The translations under genes and the position numbers were made by a program. DNA of 64,000 nucleotides from CAWBAT01 sp046331665 (GTDB lineage Bacteria; Acidobacteriota; Terriglobia; Versatilivoradales; Versatilivoraceae). The notes below the pieces were generated by a model, which saw only the letters and a list, made by a program, of their open reading frames with translations, did not search any database and was not told the DNA's origin. Numbering within the stretch: the stretch's first letter is position 1; the number at the start of each line of letters is the position of its first letter. The DNA lies in contig JAXLQK010000036.1 in the NCBI GenBank assembly GCA_046331665.1, positions 1 to 64,000 of the forward strand, written 5' to 3'. Positions 44,321 to 54,408 of the stretch are shown here, piece by piece.

Positions 44321-46735
44321 ATGTTTAATCGCGGAAAAGAAAAAGCGGATCTCTTCACCCTCCCCATGGTGCCCATTCGGGATGTGGTGCTGTTCCCCCA
44401 TATGATGATCCCCTTTGTGATTGGGCGGCCAGCCTCGGTCAAAGCCCTCGAGGTTGCTTTTGCCGGGGACAAGCGCATTTTTCTGGCGACGCAGCATGAT
44501 GCTTCGGTAGATGATCCCAAGCCCTCCGAAATATATTCCGTTGGAACCGTGGCCAATATTATCCAGAGCCTCCGCCTGCCCGATGGCAACATCAAGGTGC
44601 TGGTCGAAGGTTTCGAGCGCGCCAAAGCAGTTCAGATTTATGACGAAGATCACTATTTGAAAGCCGTCTTACGAGGCATGGGGGAAACGCCAGCGGCTGG
44701 CGCTGGAGAGGCTTTGGTGAACAAAGTCACTTCTCTCTTCGAGCAGTACGTCAAGCTGAGTCAGAATCTGAACTACGATACAATCTTGTCCGCTGTGCGG
44801 TTGGAAGATGTGGGAAAGCTTGCCGATACCATCGCTTCCAATCTGACGGTCAGTATTGAAGAGAAGCAGGAATTGCTGGAAATCTTCAACCCAATCGAGC
44901 GGCTCAACCGGCTTTGCGACATCCTGGATATTGAGATTGAGAAACTGAACATGGACCGCTCCATTAACTCGCGGGTGAAGCGTCAGATGGAGAAGGCCCA
45001 AAAGGAGTACTATCTCAACGAGAAGATGAAGGCCATCCAGAAAGAGCTCGGACGCAATGAGAAATCGGAGAATGATGAGCTCAAGAAAAAGATTGAAGTC
45101 TCCGGGATGCCCAAAGAGACCATGGAGAAGGCGCTTCAAGAGCTCAAGCGACTGGAAATGATGCCTCCCATGTCTGCTGAGACGACGGTATCGCGCAATT
45201 ACATCGACTGGCTGCTGGCCGTTCCCTGGAAGAGGCGCTCCAAAGAAGTCCACAAACTCGAACGTGCGGAAAAGGTCCTGGAAGCAGATCATTATGGTCT
45301 TGAAAAGATCAAAGAGAGGATCTTGGAGTTTCTGGCAGTCCGGCAGTTGGTGAAAACTCCCAAGGGCTCGATCTTGTGCTTTGTCGGACCTCCCGGTGTC
45401 GGAAAAACCTCTCTGGCGACCTCGATTGCGCGGGCAACTGGACGGAAGTTTGTCCGTTTGTCGCTGGGCGGGGTTCGGGATGAGGCCGAGATCAGGGGAC
45501 ACCGCCGGACTTACATCGGAGCTCTTCCTGGCCAGATCATCCAGATGATGAAGAAGGCCGGTACAAAGAATCCTGTCTTCCTGCTTGATGAAGTAGACAA
45601 GATGAGTATGGATTTTCGCGGGGATCCATCGGCGGCCTTGCTGGAAGTCCTGGATCCTGAACAGAATCATGCCTTTGTGGATCATTATTTGGACGTGGAA
45701 TATGACCTCTCTCAAGTCATGTTCATTGCCACCGCCAACGTTACCCACACCATCCCCCAGCCTCTGCAAGACCGAATGGAAACCATTCGCATTTCCGGGT
45801 ATACCGAAGCCGAGAAGATGGAAATTGCCAAGCGGTACTTGATTAAGAAACAGATATCCAACAATGGTTTGACACGGGACAACGTCCGCTTTCAGGATGA
45901 TGCAATTCTTTCTATCATTCAAGGTTATACCCGGGAAGCCGGAGTTCGTAACTTGGAACGGGAAATTGCCTCCATTTGTCGCAAGGTCGCCCGCAACGTC
46001 GTCAAACAGGATAAGAAACTCTCAGTCTCCGTAACGCCGGAGACTGTTGCGGAGTATTTGGGAGTTCCCAAATTCCGGAAAGGCAAGTTCGAGGAAGGCA
46101 ACGAAATTGGGTACGCCTCTGGATTGGCTTGGACAGAGTTTGGGGGTGAGGTGCTCACAACCGAGGCTTCACTGATGCAGGGCAAGGGAAAGTTGATGCT
46201 TACCGGGAAGCTGGGAGATGTGATGCAGGAGTCGGCTCAGGCTGCGATGAGTTATGTGCGCTCGAGAGCGAGCCTCTATGGGGTTCCTCGTGATTTTTAC
46301 CGGGAGTACGATGTCCATATTCATGTTCCCGAGGGCGCGATCCCCAAAGACGGTCCTTCGGCCGGAATCACGATGGCCACCTCTTTAATCTCTGCGGTTA
46401 CCAAGATTCCTGTCCGCCGCGATGTCGCCATGACTGGCGAAATCACCTTGCGAGGGAAAGTACTTCCCATTGGTGGGGTCAAGGAAAAGCTTCTGGCCGC
46501 ACATCGCTTTGGGTTTAAGACCATCATCTTGCCCAAGGAAAACGAGAAAGACTTGACTGAAATTCCGAAGTATATCCAGGAGCAGTTCTCGATCAATCTC
46601 GTGGAAACGATGGATGAGGTTCTCCGCGTCGCTCTGGAGTATCCCATCCAGGTTCCCGACAAGAAAGAAGAGAAAATTTCCGAATATGAGGATTCGATCG
46701 AGAAGGATTTTTCTCAGGAATCTATCACCCATTGA
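44321..46735 (+). CDS. lon: ATP-dependent protease La (Lon)
   Basis: Lon is a soluble hexameric AAA+ serine protease that removes damaged and regulatory proteins. The 804-residue protein shows the N-terminal LON substrate domain (FTLPMVPIRDVVLFPHMMIP), a coiled-coil region with YYLNEKMKAIQKELG, Walker A GPPGVGKTS, Walker B VFLLDEVDK and the C-terminal protease domain. The catalytic dyad is the Ser in PKDGPSAGITMA and the Lys in IGGVKEKLLAAHR. The start at 44321 lies 23 bp after clpX, and the stop overlaps engB by four bases. Confidence 0.97.
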   Translation: MFNRGKEKADLFTLPMVPIRDVVLFPHMMIPFVIGRPASVKALEVAFAGDKRIFLATQHDASVDDPKPSEIYSVGTVANIIQSLRLPDGNIKVLVEGFERAKAVQIYDEDHYLKAVLRGMGETPAAGAGEALVNKVTSLFEQYVKLSQNLNYDTILSAVRLEDVGKLADTIASNLTVSIEEKQELLEIFNPIERLNRLCDILDIEIEKLNMDRSINSRVKRQMEKAQKEYYLNEKMKAIQKELGRNEKSENDELKKKIEVSGMPKETMEKALQELKRLEMMPPMSAETTVSRNYIDWLLAVPWKRRSKEVHKLERAEKVLEADHYGLEKIKERILEFLAVRQLVKTPKGSILCFVGPPGVGKTSLATSIARATGRKFVRLSLGGVRDEAEIRGHRRTYIGALPGQIIQMMKKAGTKNPVFLLDEVDKMSMDFRGDPSAALLEVLDPEQNHAFVDHYLDVEYDLSQVMFIATANVTHTIPQPLQDRMETIRISGYTEAEKMEIAKRYLIKKQISNNGLTRDNVRFQDDAILSIIQGYTREAGVRNLEREIASICRKVARNVVKQDKKLSVSVTPETVAEYLGVPKFRKGKFEEGNEIGYASGLAWTEFGGEVLTTEASLMQGKGKLMLTGKLGDVMQESAQAAMSYVRSRASLYGVPRDFYREYDVHIHVPEGAIPKDGPSAGITMATSLISAVTKIPVRRDVAMTGEITLRGKVLPIGGVKEKLLAAHRFGFKTIILPKENEKDLTEIPKYIQEQFSINLVETMDEVLRVALEYPIQVPDKKEEKISEYEDSIEKDFSQESITH

Positions 46736-47355
46736 CGATAGTATCTGCAGAACTGGTTTGCACGGCTGCTGACCCCTGTCATTTCCCAAAAGAGAACCTT
46801 CCGGAAGTTGCGTTTGTTGGAAGATCAAACGTTGGAAAATCCAGTTTGATCAACAGCCTGACCCAGAAAAGGAAATTAGCTTTTACGAGCTCAACCCCTG
46901 GGCGCACCCAGCGCATTCATTTCTACAGAATCAACCACGAATTCTATTTTGTCGATTTACCAGGGTATGGTTATGCGAAGGCCCCTCGTCAGGAGAAGCG
47001 CCTGTGGGCGGAACTTATTCAAGACTATCTTGGAGGTAGAGATCAGCTTGTCAGTTGTGTTTTAGCCATCGATTCCCGACTCGGTCCAACATCCTTGGAT
47101 TTGGAACGTCTACGATGGTTTCAGCAGAATCTCCTTCCTTTTATCATTGTTTCTACAAAATCCGATAAGCTGTCCAAAAGCGAATTGAGAAAATCACTGA
47201 ACCACACCCAGAGTCTCTTGCCAACCAGCCCGTTGATCGCCTTCTCTGCCACCAGCGGTGAGGGGAGAGAAAAAGTGTGGCAGTGCCTTTATCCTCAAAT
47301 CTATAGAAAGACTTCACGTTCTTCGTCTACTCTGCCGATGAACTTCTCAAACTAA
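46732..47355 (+). CDS. engB: Ribosome biogenesis GTP-binding protein EngB (YsxC)
   Basis: EngB is an essential GTPase in 50S ribosome assembly. The 207-residue protein starts at TTG 46732, which overlaps the lon stop (TTGA). The motifs are G1 GRSNVGKSS, G2 within TPGRTQ, G3 DLPGYGYAK, G4 TKSD and G5 SATSGEG. Its position immediately after lon is seen in many bacteria. The C-terminal 15 residues are low-complexity and unconserved. Confidence 0.95.
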   Translation: MTIVSAELVCTAADPCHFPKENLPEVAFVGRSNVGKSSLINSLTQKRKLAFTSSTPGRTQRIHFYRINHEFYFVDLPGYGYAKAPRQEKRLWAELIQDYLGGRDQLVSCVLAIDSRLGPTSLDLERLRWFQQNLLPFIIVSTKSDKLSKSELRKSLNHTQSLLPTSPLIAFSATSGEGREKVWQCLYPQIYRKTSRSSSTLPMNFSN

Positions 47356-47448
47356 AATCATTGCCAAAGCCAGACCATCCGTTTCACCACATCCCATTTG
47401 CAGTCTCTAGGACCACTCAGGGACTAGAGTCGTATTCAAGGAGCACCC

Positions 47449-48702
47449 ATGGACATTGCTGAATTGAAGGAAATGAATATCGCCGCCCTGACCCAGATCG
47501 CAAAGGATCTGAATGTCGTCGGCGCTACAGGAATGCGCAAGCAGGAGTTAATCTTTAAGATTCTCCAGGCCCAGACCGAAAAAAGCGGGCTGATTTTCTC
47601 GGAAGGCGTTTTAGAAACGCTTCCCGACGGATTTGGATTTCTCCGTGCGCCGGATTACAACTATCTCCCTGGCCCCGATGACATCTATGTTTCCCCCTCC
47701 CAGATCCGCAAATTTGATTTGCATACAGGGGACACGGTTTCCGGCCAGATCCGTCCTCCCAAGGACGGCGAGCGGTACTTTGCGTTGATCAAAGTTGAAG
47801 CGATCAACTTTGAGCACCCTGACATCGCGAAAAATAAGATCTTTTTTGACAACCTGACTCCCCTTTATCCCAACCAGCGCCTGCGCCTGGAGGCGAGTCC
47901 CGATAATCTTTCGGCGCGTGTTTTAGACCTTTTGACGCCGATTGGAAAAGGTCAGCGTGGATTGATCGTCTCTCCGCCACGTACCGGAAAAACCATGCTG
48001 TTGCAGACGATCGCCAATTCGATTACCCAGAACCACCCCGAAGTCATCCTCATCGTGCTTCTTATTGACGAGCGTCCTGAGGAAGTCACCGATATGCAGA
48101 GGTCGGTGAATGGGGAAGTCATCAGCTCAACCTTTGATGAGCCTGCAACGCGTCACGTTCAAGTGGCGGAAATGGTGATTGAAAAGGCAAAAAGATTAGT
48201 TGAGCACAAACGGGATGTTGTCATCCTGCTGGACTCCATTACACGCCTGGCCCGCGCCTATAACACGATTGTTCCACCCTCGGGAAAGGTGCTCTCCGGC
48301 GGCGTCGATTCCAATGCCTTACAGCGACCGAAGCGTTTCTTCGGGGCGGCCAGAAATGTCGAAGAGGGTGGAAGTTTGACCATCATCGCGACGGCCCTGA
48401 TCGATACCGGAAGTCGGATGGATGACGTGATTTTTGAAGAATTCAAGGGGACCGGCAACATGGAAGTGCACTTGGAACGCAAACTGGCCGACAAGCGTGT
48501 CTTCCCGGCAATTGATATCAACCGTTCCGGAACACGGAAAGAAGAGTTGTTGCTTTCCAAGGACGAATTGAATCGGGTGTGGATTCTGAGGAAGGTGTTA
48601 AATCAATTGTCGCCGGTCGAAACGATGGAGCTTTTGATCGACCGACTTTCCAAAAAGAAAACGAACGCCGATTTCTTGAATTCAATGAGTAATGGGGGAT
48701 AA
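47449..48702 (+). CDS. rho: Transcription termination factor Rho
   Basis: Rho is the hexameric RNA helicase for factor-dependent termination. The 417-residue protein has the N-terminal Rho_N helix (DIAELKEMNIAALTQIAKDL) and the cold-shock-like RNA-binding domain (GVLETLPDGFGFLRAPDYNY). The RecA-type ATPase follows, with Walker A SPPRTGKTM, Walker B in RDVVILLDSITRLARAYN and the Q-loop region GGVDSNALQRPKRFFGAARN. Length equals the E. coli protein. AAGGAG lies seven bases before ATG 47449. It converges with cmk; no intrinsic terminator is visible in the 81-bp gap. Confidence 0.97.
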   Translation: MDIAELKEMNIAALTQIAKDLNVVGATGMRKQELIFKILQAQTEKSGLIFSEGVLETLPDGFGFLRAPDYNYLPGPDDIYVSPSQIRKFDLHTGDTVSGQIRPPKDGERYFALIKVEAINFEHPDIAKNKIFFDNLTPLYPNQRLRLEASPDNLSARVLDLLTPIGKGQRGLIVSPPRTGKTMLLQTIANSITQNHPEVILIVLLIDERPEEVTDMQRSVNGEVISSTFDEPATRHVQVAEMVIEKAKRLVEHKRDVVILLDSITRLARAYNTIVPPSGKVLSGGVDSNALQRPKRFFGAARNVEEGGSLTIIATALIDTGSRMDDVIFEEFKGTGNMEVHLERKLADKRVFPAIDINRSGTRKEELLLSKDELNRVWILRKVLNQLSPVETMELLIDRLSKKKTNADFLNSMSNGG

Positions 48703-48783
48703 ACGGGATTACTTTAAGTCCGCAGGCTAGCACCCTCCCTCCACGTGAGTCCCCCCTAAGCAGGGCTCCATTTCAATACGCCG

Positions 48784-49485
48784 CTAGCTATGGCCTTTCT
48801 GCTTCGCGATCTCTTCCACCCAGCCCAGGATTTCCTGGACGACCTCTTCGATTGTTTTTGACGAAGTGTCCAGATCCCTTGCACCTTCAGCTCGAACCAG
48901 CGGTGAATCGGATCGTTGACTGTCCCGCGCGTCGCGCAATTTGATATCAACCAAGGTCTCTTCCAAAGTCACTCGTACTCCGCGCTGTTGGTTTTCTCGA
49001 TAACGCCGCTCGGCCCGGGTCGGTTCGGAAGCATCCAGGAATACTTTGAGGTCCGCATTGGGGAAAACTTTCGTTCCGATATCCCTCCCCTCCAAGACGA
49101 CGGCCCCAGCCTTTCCCATTTCACGCTGGGCCTGGACAAGAACCTTGCGAACGCCTGAGATCGCTGATACCTTTGAAGCCGCCTGGCTCACAGCTTCATC
49201 GCGGATCGACAGAGTAACTTCCTGATCATCGAGGAAAACATGGTAATCGTCGGTGGAACCTTTTAGGGTAATCTTGGCGTTTTTGGCGACATCGACAATT
49301 TGCTCGGGATCATCCAATCGTTCGTTCAGACGCAAGGCTTTGAGCCCCACGGCCCGGTACATTGCCCCAGTATCAATGTAAAGATATCCCAATTCCTTCG
49401 CGACTCTCTTGGCGACCGTACTTTTTCCGGCCCCTGAAGGACCATCTATCGCAACGATCAAGCCAGCTTTAGGATTGCTGCTCAT
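48784..49485 (-). CDS. cmk: Cytidylate kinase
   Basis: Cytidylate kinase phosphorylates CMP and dCMP with ATP. ATG 49485 gives 233 residues and the usual start (GLIVAIDGPSGAGKSTVAKR); the frame is open far upstream to 49818 but that part is not conserved. The P-loop is GPSGAGKST. The CMP-binding region has YLYIDTGAMYRAVGL, and LEGRDIGTKVFPNADLKVF is the family signature. The lid includes RAERRYRENQQRG. GGAGACAGAG precedes the start. It diverges from the POT gene across a 276-bp gap in which no clear promoter was identified. Confidence 0.95.
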   Translation of the reverse strand: MSSNPKAGLIVAIDGPSGAGKSTVAKRVAKELGYLYIDTGAMYRAVGLKALRLNERLDDPEQIVDVAKNAKITLKGSTDDYHVFLDDQEVTLSIRDEAVSQAASKVSAISGVRKVLVQAQREMGKAGAVVLEGRDIGTKVFPNADLKVFLDASEPTRAERRYRENQQRGVRVTLEETLVDIKLRDARDSQRSDSPLVRAEGARDLDTSSKTIEEVVQEILGWVEEIAKQKGHS

Positions 49486-49761
49486 AGTGGACTCTGTCTC
49501 CAATCGTACGTTAACTCTTGAGGCAATTGGGAACAACCCGGCCTGATTTCCCCGAGAGTAGCGGCCCTTTAGTTTCTTTTGACCCCGGTGAGAATAGAAT
49601 GGACCGATGGCCTTCGTCAAACCATTCGCATGGGCTTTGAAGAACCGCCTTTTTTCGCCAGGTTGTGAGTGGGGGCAGGGTCTTGGAGAATCCAACCCCT
49701 TCAGCCACATAGGGAGCCTCAAGTTGCAAATTTGGCGGCGCTCTTCTATTCTTAGCACGCC

Positions 49762-51096
49762 ATGGCACTTTCTACCTCCTTGAACCAGAAGCCCAATATC
49801 CAGCCTGCAGAAAAACACCCCAAAGGGTTGGTTGTTCTCTTTGCCGTTGAAATGTGGGAGCGGTTCGGTTTTTACACCATCAGTTCAACGCTGGCTCTGT
49901 ATCTGCGCGACCCAACTCGCGGGCTGGGGTGGTCGGAAGCAAGTGTTGTCACTTTAGTTTCTTACTTTTTGATGCTGGTTTATGCCAGCCCGCTCATCGG
50001 CGGTTGGATCGCTGACAAAGTTCTTGGCTACAGGTTTGCGATAACGATCGGGGGTGTTCTGCTTGGGGTTGGGTACTTCCTTCTTTATTTTCCTCCAGTG
50101 ACTCTACTCTACTTGGGTTTGGCTTTAATTGTCATCGGGAATGGATTTTTTAAGCCGAACGTTTCGACTCTGGTGGGTAATCTTTATGAGGAAGGCAGCT
50201 CCCTTAAGGATTCAGCTTACAATATTTTCTACATGGGCATCAATACCGGAGCCTTTATGGCCCCATTGGTTGCCGAATTCGTCCAACAACGCCTGGGCTT
50301 CCGCGCCGCTTTTAGTGGAGCGGGGTTTGGAATGATTGTGAGCCTGCTGATCTTTTGGAGTTTCCGCAGATGGGTGGAAGCCAAAGGAACCAGGACCAGC
50401 TATGCTCAAACCGAAGGGAGCGGGGCCGGATCTTTGTCGGGAAAGGACTCCATCGAGGCAGTTCCTGATTCCTGGCGGGTTGCCGCGTTATTGGTCATTT
50501 TTGCGATCGTCATCGTCTTCTGGATGCTCTTTTACCAGAGCACGTTGACATTGATCTATTTTGCCAACGATCATACAAACTGGGCGGCGATCGGGAACGT
50601 ATCGGGTGTTCTTTCGGCCGCGATTAACCCGTTTTGGATCATTACGCTGACATTTCCTCTGATCGCCTTCTGGGGATGGCTCGACCGGAGAGGACTTGAG
50701 CCGTCGACTCCTGCCAAAATGGCCCTTGGAATGAGTTTGATCGGAGGAGCTTTTTATCTGATGGCCCTGGCGAGCTTTTCTGGCGGAAACGCAGGGCGGG
50801 TATCACCGTGGTGGCTGATCGCTGCCTATGGAATTGTCTCGCTAGGTGAGCTCATGTTATCACCCATGGGACTCTCTTTGGTTTCCAAGGTTGCCCCTTC
50901 CAGAATGCGAGGCTTGATGATGGGAGCGTGGTTCGTTGCCTTGGCGTTGGGAGGAAAACTCACCGCGATTGGTGTCTACTGGACAGTCTGGAGTCACTCG
51001 ACTTTTTTTGCAATTCTGGCTTCCATGGCTATGGCCATGGCGCTGTTGCTCTGGATCGTATTGAAGCCGCTCAAAAAGGCGATGCCGGGAGTGTGA
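49762..51096 (+). CDS. POT/PTR2 family proton-dependent peptide transporter
   Basis: This 444-residue inner-membrane transporter of the major facilitator superfamily has about 12 spans. The family motif E-x-x-E-R-F/Y appears as EMWERFGFYTISSTLALYL in span 1, the part that couples protons to peptide binding. The second signature FYMGINTGAFMAPLVAEF follows near residue 155, and GNGFFKPNVSTLVG matches the PTR2 pattern. The transporters import di- and tripeptides. ATG 49762 is the likely start. It converges with lepA, leaving 42 bp between the stops. Confidence 0.92.
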   Translation: MALSTSLNQKPNIQPAEKHPKGLVVLFAVEMWERFGFYTISSTLALYLRDPTRGLGWSEASVVTLVSYFLMLVYASPLIGGWIADKVLGYRFAITIGGVLLGVGYFLLYFPPVTLLYLGLALIVIGNGFFKPNVSTLVGNLYEEGSSLKDSAYNIFYMGINTGAFMAPLVAEFVQQRLGFRAAFSGAGFGMIVSLLIFWSFRRWVEAKGTRTSYAQTEGSGAGSLSGKDSIEAVPDSWRVAALLVIFAIVIVFWMLFYQSTLTLIYFANDHTNWAAIGNVSGVLSAAINPFWIITLTFPLIAFWGWLDRRGLEPSTPAKMALGMSLIGGAFYLMALASFSGGNAGRVSPWWLIAAYGIVSLGELMLSPMGLSLVSKVAPSRMRGLMMGAWFVALALGGKLTAIGVYWTVWSHSTFFAILASMAMAMALLLWIVLKPLKKAMPGV

Positions 51097-51138
51097 GCCC
51101 TTGGCCCTGAATTGCGCAGCTTCCCAGTTCGTACTGGA

Positions 51139-52935
51139 TCAATCCACCTTCAAAACAGCCAGGAAAGCTTCCTGGGGAATATCTACCCTTCCCACGCGTT
51201 TCATTCTCTTTTTACCTTCCTTTTGTTTCTCCAAGAGTTTCCGTTTGCGCGTGATGTCTCCCCCGTAGCATTTGGCGAGGACATTTTTCTTCAGTGCCCG
51301 CACGGTTTCGCGGGCAATGATTTTGCTTCCGATGGCCGCTTGAATGGAGACTTCAAACATCTGCCGCGGGATCAATTCCTTCATTTTCTCCACCAGAGCC
51401 CGTCCGCGTGCATAAGCGAAATCGCGATGCACGATGATGGAAAGAGCATCCACGGATTCTCCGGAAACGAGGATGTCGAGCTTGACCAGGGGAGATGTCC
51501 AATAACCTGAAAAATGGTAGTCCAGTGATGCATAACCCCGCGAGACGGACTTAAGACGATCATAGAAATCCATGACGATTTCGTTCAGGGGCAATTCGTA
51601 AGTGATGAGGACTCGTTTCGAGGTCACGTAATCAAGCCCCTTTTGAATGCCTCGTTTTTCCTCGGCCAATTTGAGAATCGCTCCGACGTAATCATCGCCG
51701 GTGATAATCATGGCCGTGATGACGGGCTCCTCGATTTTGGCAATTTCCGAAGGAGGTGGAAGCTTGTTAGGGCTATCAATTTCCAGGATCTCACCACTGG
51801 TTCGGGTGACCCGGTACCGGACTCCGGGGGCTGTGGTGATCAGGGAAAGATTAAACTCACGTTCAAGACGCTCCTGAACGATCTCCATGTGCAGCAATCC
51901 CAGAAACCCGCAGCGGAATCCAAATCCCAGGGCCAGGGATGTCTCAGGTTCGTAAAAAAAAGAAGAATCATTGAGGCGTAATTTTTCCAAGGCGTCCCGC
52001 AAGGCTTCATACTGGTTGGGTTCGATGGGGTAGAGCCCGGCAAAGACCATAGGCTTGATTTCCTGGAATCCGGGGAAGGGAAGTGAGGTGGGGCGGGCAT
52101 CTTCCGTGATCGTGTCTCCAATCTTGGTGTCCGAAACTTTCTTAATGTTGGCGACCACATAGCCGACCTCTCCTACAGAAAGCTGGGATGTCTCCTTCAT
52201 CTTCGGTGTCATGACTCCCACGCGTTCGACTTCATAGGCCTGTCCGTTAGAGACCAAACGAATTTTCATCCCTACCTTCAAGGTACCGTCAATCACTCGG
52301 ACCAGGACGATAACCCCCCGATAGATATCAAACCAGGAATCAAAGATGAGCGCTTTTAAAGGGAACTCCAAGGATCCTTTGGGGTATGGGATTTTCTCCA
52401 CGATGGCGTCCAGAACTTCCCTGGTCCCGATTCCTTGTTTGGCGCTGACCAAGACTGCATCTTTGGCGTCCAACCCGATGATATTTTCGATTTGTTCTTT
52501 GATCCGATCCGGCTCGGCACTAGGGAGGTCGATCTTATTGATGACGGGGATGATCTCCAGGTTGTTGTCCAAGGCGAGATAGGTGTTGGCTAAGGTTTGG
52601 GCCTCAACCCCCTGGGATGCATCCACGACCAGAAGCGCCCCTTCACAGGCGGCCAGACTTCTGGAGACTTCGTAGGAAAAATCCACATGCCCCGGTGTAT
52701 CAATGAGGTTCAGTTGATAAGATTCCCCCTTCTCGTTCTGATATTGCAGCCGAACGGAATGGGCCTTGATCGTGATCCCACGCTCTCTTTCGAGGTCCAT
52801 GTCATCGAGCACCTGATCAGACATCTCTCGCTGAGTTAGGGCACCGGTGAATTCCAGAAGGCGATCAGCCAGAGTCGACTTCCCATGGTCAATATGGGCG
52901 ATAATTGAGAAATTTCTGATGTGAAGCGGATCCAT
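51139..52935 (-). CDS. lepA: Elongation factor 4 (LepA)
   Basis: LepA is a ribosome-dependent translational GTPase that acts on stalled or initiating ribosomes. The 598-residue protein starts MDPLHIRNFSIIAHIDHGKS. The G motifs are AHIDHGKST, DTPGH and NKIDLPSAEP. Domain II, the two alpha/beta domains (FCGFRC-like GFGFRCGFLGLLHMEI) and the LepA-specific C-terminal domain (GSKIIARETVRALKKNVLAKCYGGD, about residues 530-555) are all intact. Length matches E. coli LepA (599). Confidence 0.97.
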   Translation of the reverse strand: MDPLHIRNFSIIAHIDHGKSTLADRLLEFTGALTQREMSDQVLDDMDLERERGITIKAHSVRLQYQNEKGESYQLNLIDTPGHVDFSYEVSRSLAACEGALLVVDASQGVEAQTLANTYLALDNNLEIIPVINKIDLPSAEPDRIKEQIENIIGLDAKDAVLVSAKQGIGTREVLDAIVEKIPYPKGSLEFPLKALIFDSWFDIYRGVIVLVRVIDGTLKVGMKIRLVSNGQAYEVERVGVMTPKMKETSQLSVGEVGYVVANIKKVSDTKIGDTITEDARPTSLPFPGFQEIKPMVFAGLYPIEPNQYEALRDALEKLRLNDSSFFYEPETSLALGFGFRCGFLGLLHMEIVQERLEREFNLSLITTAPGVRYRVTRTSGEILEIDSPNKLPPPSEIAKIEEPVITAMIITGDDYVGAILKLAEEKRGIQKGLDYVTSKRVLITYELPLNEIVMDFYDRLKSVSRGYASLDYHFSGYWTSPLVKLDILVSGESVDALSIIVHRDFAYARGRALVEKMKELIPRQMFEVSIQAAIGSKIIARETVRALKKNVLAKCYGGDITRKRKLLEKQKEGKKRMKRVGRVDIPQEAFLAVLKVD

Positions 52936-53071
52936 GGTTTCGAAAAATACCCCTTAAACTATGATAATGGTGGATAAAGTCTAAGAAAGGAAGAAAGAGC
53001 GCAACGAGGAAATGAAATTGTCTGGAGAATGGCGAGAAATATGTCTGCTGCTTAAATCGCGCTTTTGCTCT

Positions 53072-54016
53072 TCAAGCTCCATGATAATCCCGGGCCAGCA
53101 AAGCGGACCCTACAACTCCTGCCGAAGGTCCCAGGGCGCTGGCGACAATGGCGCAATCCTCGAATGAAGGAGATAGGGCGCGTCTTTTAACCTCATCAAT
53201 GGTTGGCTGGAGAAGCAAGTGACTGCCACCCATGATCCCGCCGCCCAAGATCACCATCTCCATGTTCATCAAATTGATCAGGGCGGCAATGGCAATTCCA
53301 AGGTACCGGCTGACCTCGCCAACGATCACACAAGCCATTTTGTCTCCGAGTTGGGCAGCCGCAAAGACGTCCTGAGCCGTGATGGGACGATCCGTTATGA
53401 TTTGCAACGCGGAGGATGGATTTAAAAGGATGCGCTCCTCGACGCGTTGGCCAATGGAAGATGATGAAACGTATCGTTCCAGGCAGCCGTTCGATCCGCA
53501 GAAACAGCTCTTACCTTCCGGATCGACGGTCATATGCCCCAGTTCTCCAGCGTACCCCCCTTTCCCAGAATAAATCTCCCGGTCCAAGATGATTCCCGCT
53601 CCAACCCGACTCCCGATGGAAATATATGCGAAATCGCGTTTCTCTCTGCCGGCCCCTTGGATCATTTCCCCATAGGCCCCCACATTCGCGTCATTCTCGA
53701 TATACACTGGAACCTGCAGCCGTTCTTCCATCTGGTGTTTCAACTCGACTCCATCGAGGTAGCGAAGACTTGGTGAGATGACGATTTTTTGGGTATTCTT
53801 GGAAACGAGTGCCGGGACACCGATTCCGATGGCTTCGAGCTTGAAATTGCAGTCTCGCCGTAACTCTTCGGTCAACTGAACGATCTGTTGCGTTAGAGTC
53901 TCAAGGGTCTCATGCGCAATGAGTTGCTGGCGCTGGGAGCAAACTTTTCCCGTCGCATCAACCATTCCCGCTTTAATGGTAACGCCGCCAATATCAATTC
54001 CTATGTAGCCATCCAT
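53072..54016 (-). CDS. ROK-family sugar kinase (glucokinase-like)
   Basis: This 314-residue ROK protein without a DNA-binding domain is more likely a kinase than a repressor. It starts MDGYIGIDIGGVTIKAGMVD (phosphate loop). The sugar-binding residues fall in IENDANVGAYGE and in the ExGH motif GELGHMTVDP. A complete zinc site reads CFCGSNGCLE. The adenosine loop is in MVILGGGIMGG. The usual product is glucose 6-phosphate from glucose and ATP, but N-acetylhexosamines or allose are possible. The start ATG follows TTAGGGA. It has the same direction as lepA, 136 bp away. Confidence 0.88.
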   Translation of the reverse strand: MDGYIGIDIGGVTIKAGMVDATGKVCSQRQQLIAHETLETLTQQIVQLTEELRRDCNFKLEAIGIGVPALVSKNTQKIVISPSLRYLDGVELKHQMEERLQVPVYIENDANVGAYGEMIQGAGREKRDFAYISIGSRVGAGIILDREIYSGKGGYAGELGHMTVDPEGKSCFCGSNGCLERYVSSSSIGQRVEERILLNPSSALQIITDRPITAQDVFAAAQLGDKMACVIVGEVSRYLGIAIAALINLMNMEMVILGGGIMGGSHLLLQPTIDEVKRRALSPSFEDCAIVASALGPSAGVVGSALLARDYHGA

Positions 54017-54408
54017 AGAATCCCTAACTCAATAAGTAGGGGTGGGGATTGCCGGCAACGTGGCATCAGGGACCACTGGAATCTCCTCCCTGACTCTCGA
54101 GGGGGCCACTGTCGAATGAACCCGCGCCAAAGCTAGCTTACGTTCGCTATAAGTGTCAATTTTTTTTAACATAGATGAAGAGTCTGGTACTTCTCCGACT
54201 TAAATTGTTCTCATCCTTACCAACTTGACACTTCAATCGAAAAAGTGCTAATAAGGATACTCCCCGGTAGGGCTGAATTCAATTCTGTGAACCGGGAATC
54301 TAGCCTTTTCCTCTTTCACTGCTTAACTCATCTCTCTCTCCGTAGAACCATAGAACTACCGGCAATGCGACATTTTGTTTATTTCAATCGGGAAGGATTA
54401 TTTCTGCA
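54017..54408. other. Divergent regulatory region between ROK gene and icd
   Basis: This 392-bp gap holds the icd promoter at 54225-54254, listed separately. The icd leader would be about 150 nt long with no recognised riboswitch. The half near the ROK gene has no clear promoter. Confidence 0.45.
54225..54254 (+). promoter_or_regulatory. icd promoter
   Basis: A perfect TTGACA at 54225-54230 is followed after 18 bases by TAATAA at 54249-54254. It lies 155 bp before the icd start. Confidence 0.65.

Noticed and set aside
44669..45922. 417-codon minus-strand frame opposite lon
   Set aside because: It is an antisense shadow of lon; the composition (many His, Leu and Gln) mirrors the coding strand and matches no family.
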